The notes beneath the pieces are model-generated. The model was given only the letters and a program-made list of their open reading frames with translations. It did not search any database and had not been told where the DNA came from. From Bacillota bacterium (lineage in GTDB: Bacteria; Bacillota; Clostridia; Oscillospirales; JAKOTC01): a DNA stretch of 6,153 nt. Both the position numbers and the translations under genes were made by a program. Positions 5,833-6,153 of this stretch are shown piece by piece (within the stretch, counting starts at the first letter, position 1; each line of letters opens with the position of its first letter). Where the stretch lies: NCBI GenBank assembly GCA_029776465.1, contig JAKOTC010000035.1, positions 1-6,153 of the forward strand, given 5' to 3'.

Positions 5833-6153
5833 CTACATGCATGTATTATAGATAAATGTATATGGGCAAGTTGAATCCAGATTATGCTCATTTTTTGCTG
5901 TATATCCGTATTGGTTTTGTCCCCAACATACTTCAAAATGCACATGAGTTCCTCCAGGTGAATCAACATTCGACTGTTTCCCAATAATATCTCCTGAAGA
6001 TCTACCAGCTGGTGTTGATGAAGTAATACCGCTCATATGTCTATAGATGGCTGTTTGATATTGTCCAGTGTGATGAATGGCTATTCTACCTTCACTTGTA
6101 CTCCTTCCAATGATATTGCCGCCTCCAACATTATGTACATCATATATGTTTGA
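5833..6153 (-). CDS. M23-family (LytM/lysostaphin-like) metallopeptidase, C-terminal part
   Basis: This is the last 106 codons of a gene that enters from the right edge; the reading frame is open from 6153 to a TAG at 5835-5833. The fragment carries the second half of an M23 peptidase core: TAIYRHMSG (34-42 of the visible part) matches the YxHLS strand with its catalytic His, GDIIGK (54-59) matches the usual G-D-x-I-G turn, and GGTHVHFEV (67-75) is the HxH motif, with His70 predicted catalytic and His72 a zinc ligand. Such enzymes cut peptide crossbridges in peptidoglycan or act as peptidoglycan-binding regulators. The first zinc ligands, any signal peptide and other domains lie outside the window, so activity and localisation cannot be confirmed. 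A 30-residue tail with two Cys follows. G+C is about 39 percent in the lines I counted, clearly below the topoisomerase genes, suggesting a different origin. An internal ATG at 6036 is not the start, because the motifs begin before it. Confidence 0.75.
   Translation of the reverse strand, partial: SNIYDVHNVGGGNIIGRSTSEGRIAIHHTGQYQTAIYRHMSGITSSTPAGRSSGDIIGKQSNVDSPGGTHVHFEVCWGQNQYGYTAKNEHNLDSTCPYTFIYNTCM

Noticed and set aside
5833..6036. A small 67-residue protein starting at the ATG at 6036
   Set aside because: The frame is open to the window edge, and the upstream residues carry the M23 YxHLS-like motif, so this is the end of a longer gene.
1..6153. CRISPR array, tRNA or rRNA genes
   Set aside because: I saw no regularly spaced repeats, no tRNA-like cloverleaf with CCA end and no rRNA segments on either strand.

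Overview
The window looks like chromosomal DNA from a clostridial member of the Firmicutes (Bacillota). The evidence is the strong purine-rich ribosome binding sites, the consensus sigma-A type promoters, a Firmicutes-like class II fructose-bisphosphate aldolase, and a type IIA topoisomerase pair. That pair resembles the divergent subunits I recall from many Clostridia more than textbook GyrB/GyrA or ParE/ParC. I cannot name a genus.

Layout, left to right. (1) Positions 1-196 are the right end of an IS3-family insertion sequence: the last 44 codons of its transposase, then a 25-base terminal sequence. (2) The element abuts a half-terminator at 200-216. Just beyond is fba on the minus strand (231-1187), encoding class II fructose-bisphosphate aldolase with its own promoter, leader hairpin and RBS. 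(3) The divergent intergenic region (1188-1540) holds the fba promoter pointing left and a near-consensus promoter pointing right. The right-hand transcript has an approximately 160-base leader with a hairpin. (4) A two-gene operon follows on the plus strand: a ParE/GyrB-like ATPase/Toprim subunit (1541-3514), then 21 bases later a ParC/GyrA-like cleavage subunit (3536-5752). Together they should form an A2B2 type IIA topoisomerase. (5) A strong GC-rich hairpin (5761-5789) separates the operon from a convergent, 3'-end-only gene for an M23-type peptidase (5833-6153, minus strand), which runs off the window and is much more AT-rich.

The most interesting content is the topoisomerase pair. Its general cleavage chemistry is intact: active-site Tyr, the adjacent Arg, and Toprim Glu and DxDxDG. 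However, several normally conserved positions differ. In the ATPase subunit the DNGRGIPV motif reads DFAGGIPV, the Asp before the Mg-binding Asn is Ser, and the GLHGVG-type lid glycine box reads GLNGLG. In the cleavage subunit the YHPHGDS motif reads LNPHGDM, so the quinolone-contact Ser is Met and one of the two active-site-region His residues is Asn. The C-terminal domain is short and shows no GyrA box. These changes suggest a topoisomerase IV-like decatenase with intrinsically altered quinolone and aminocoumarin sites. I do not see a wholly unknown system here; part of this divergence is probably shared by a known clostridial clade.
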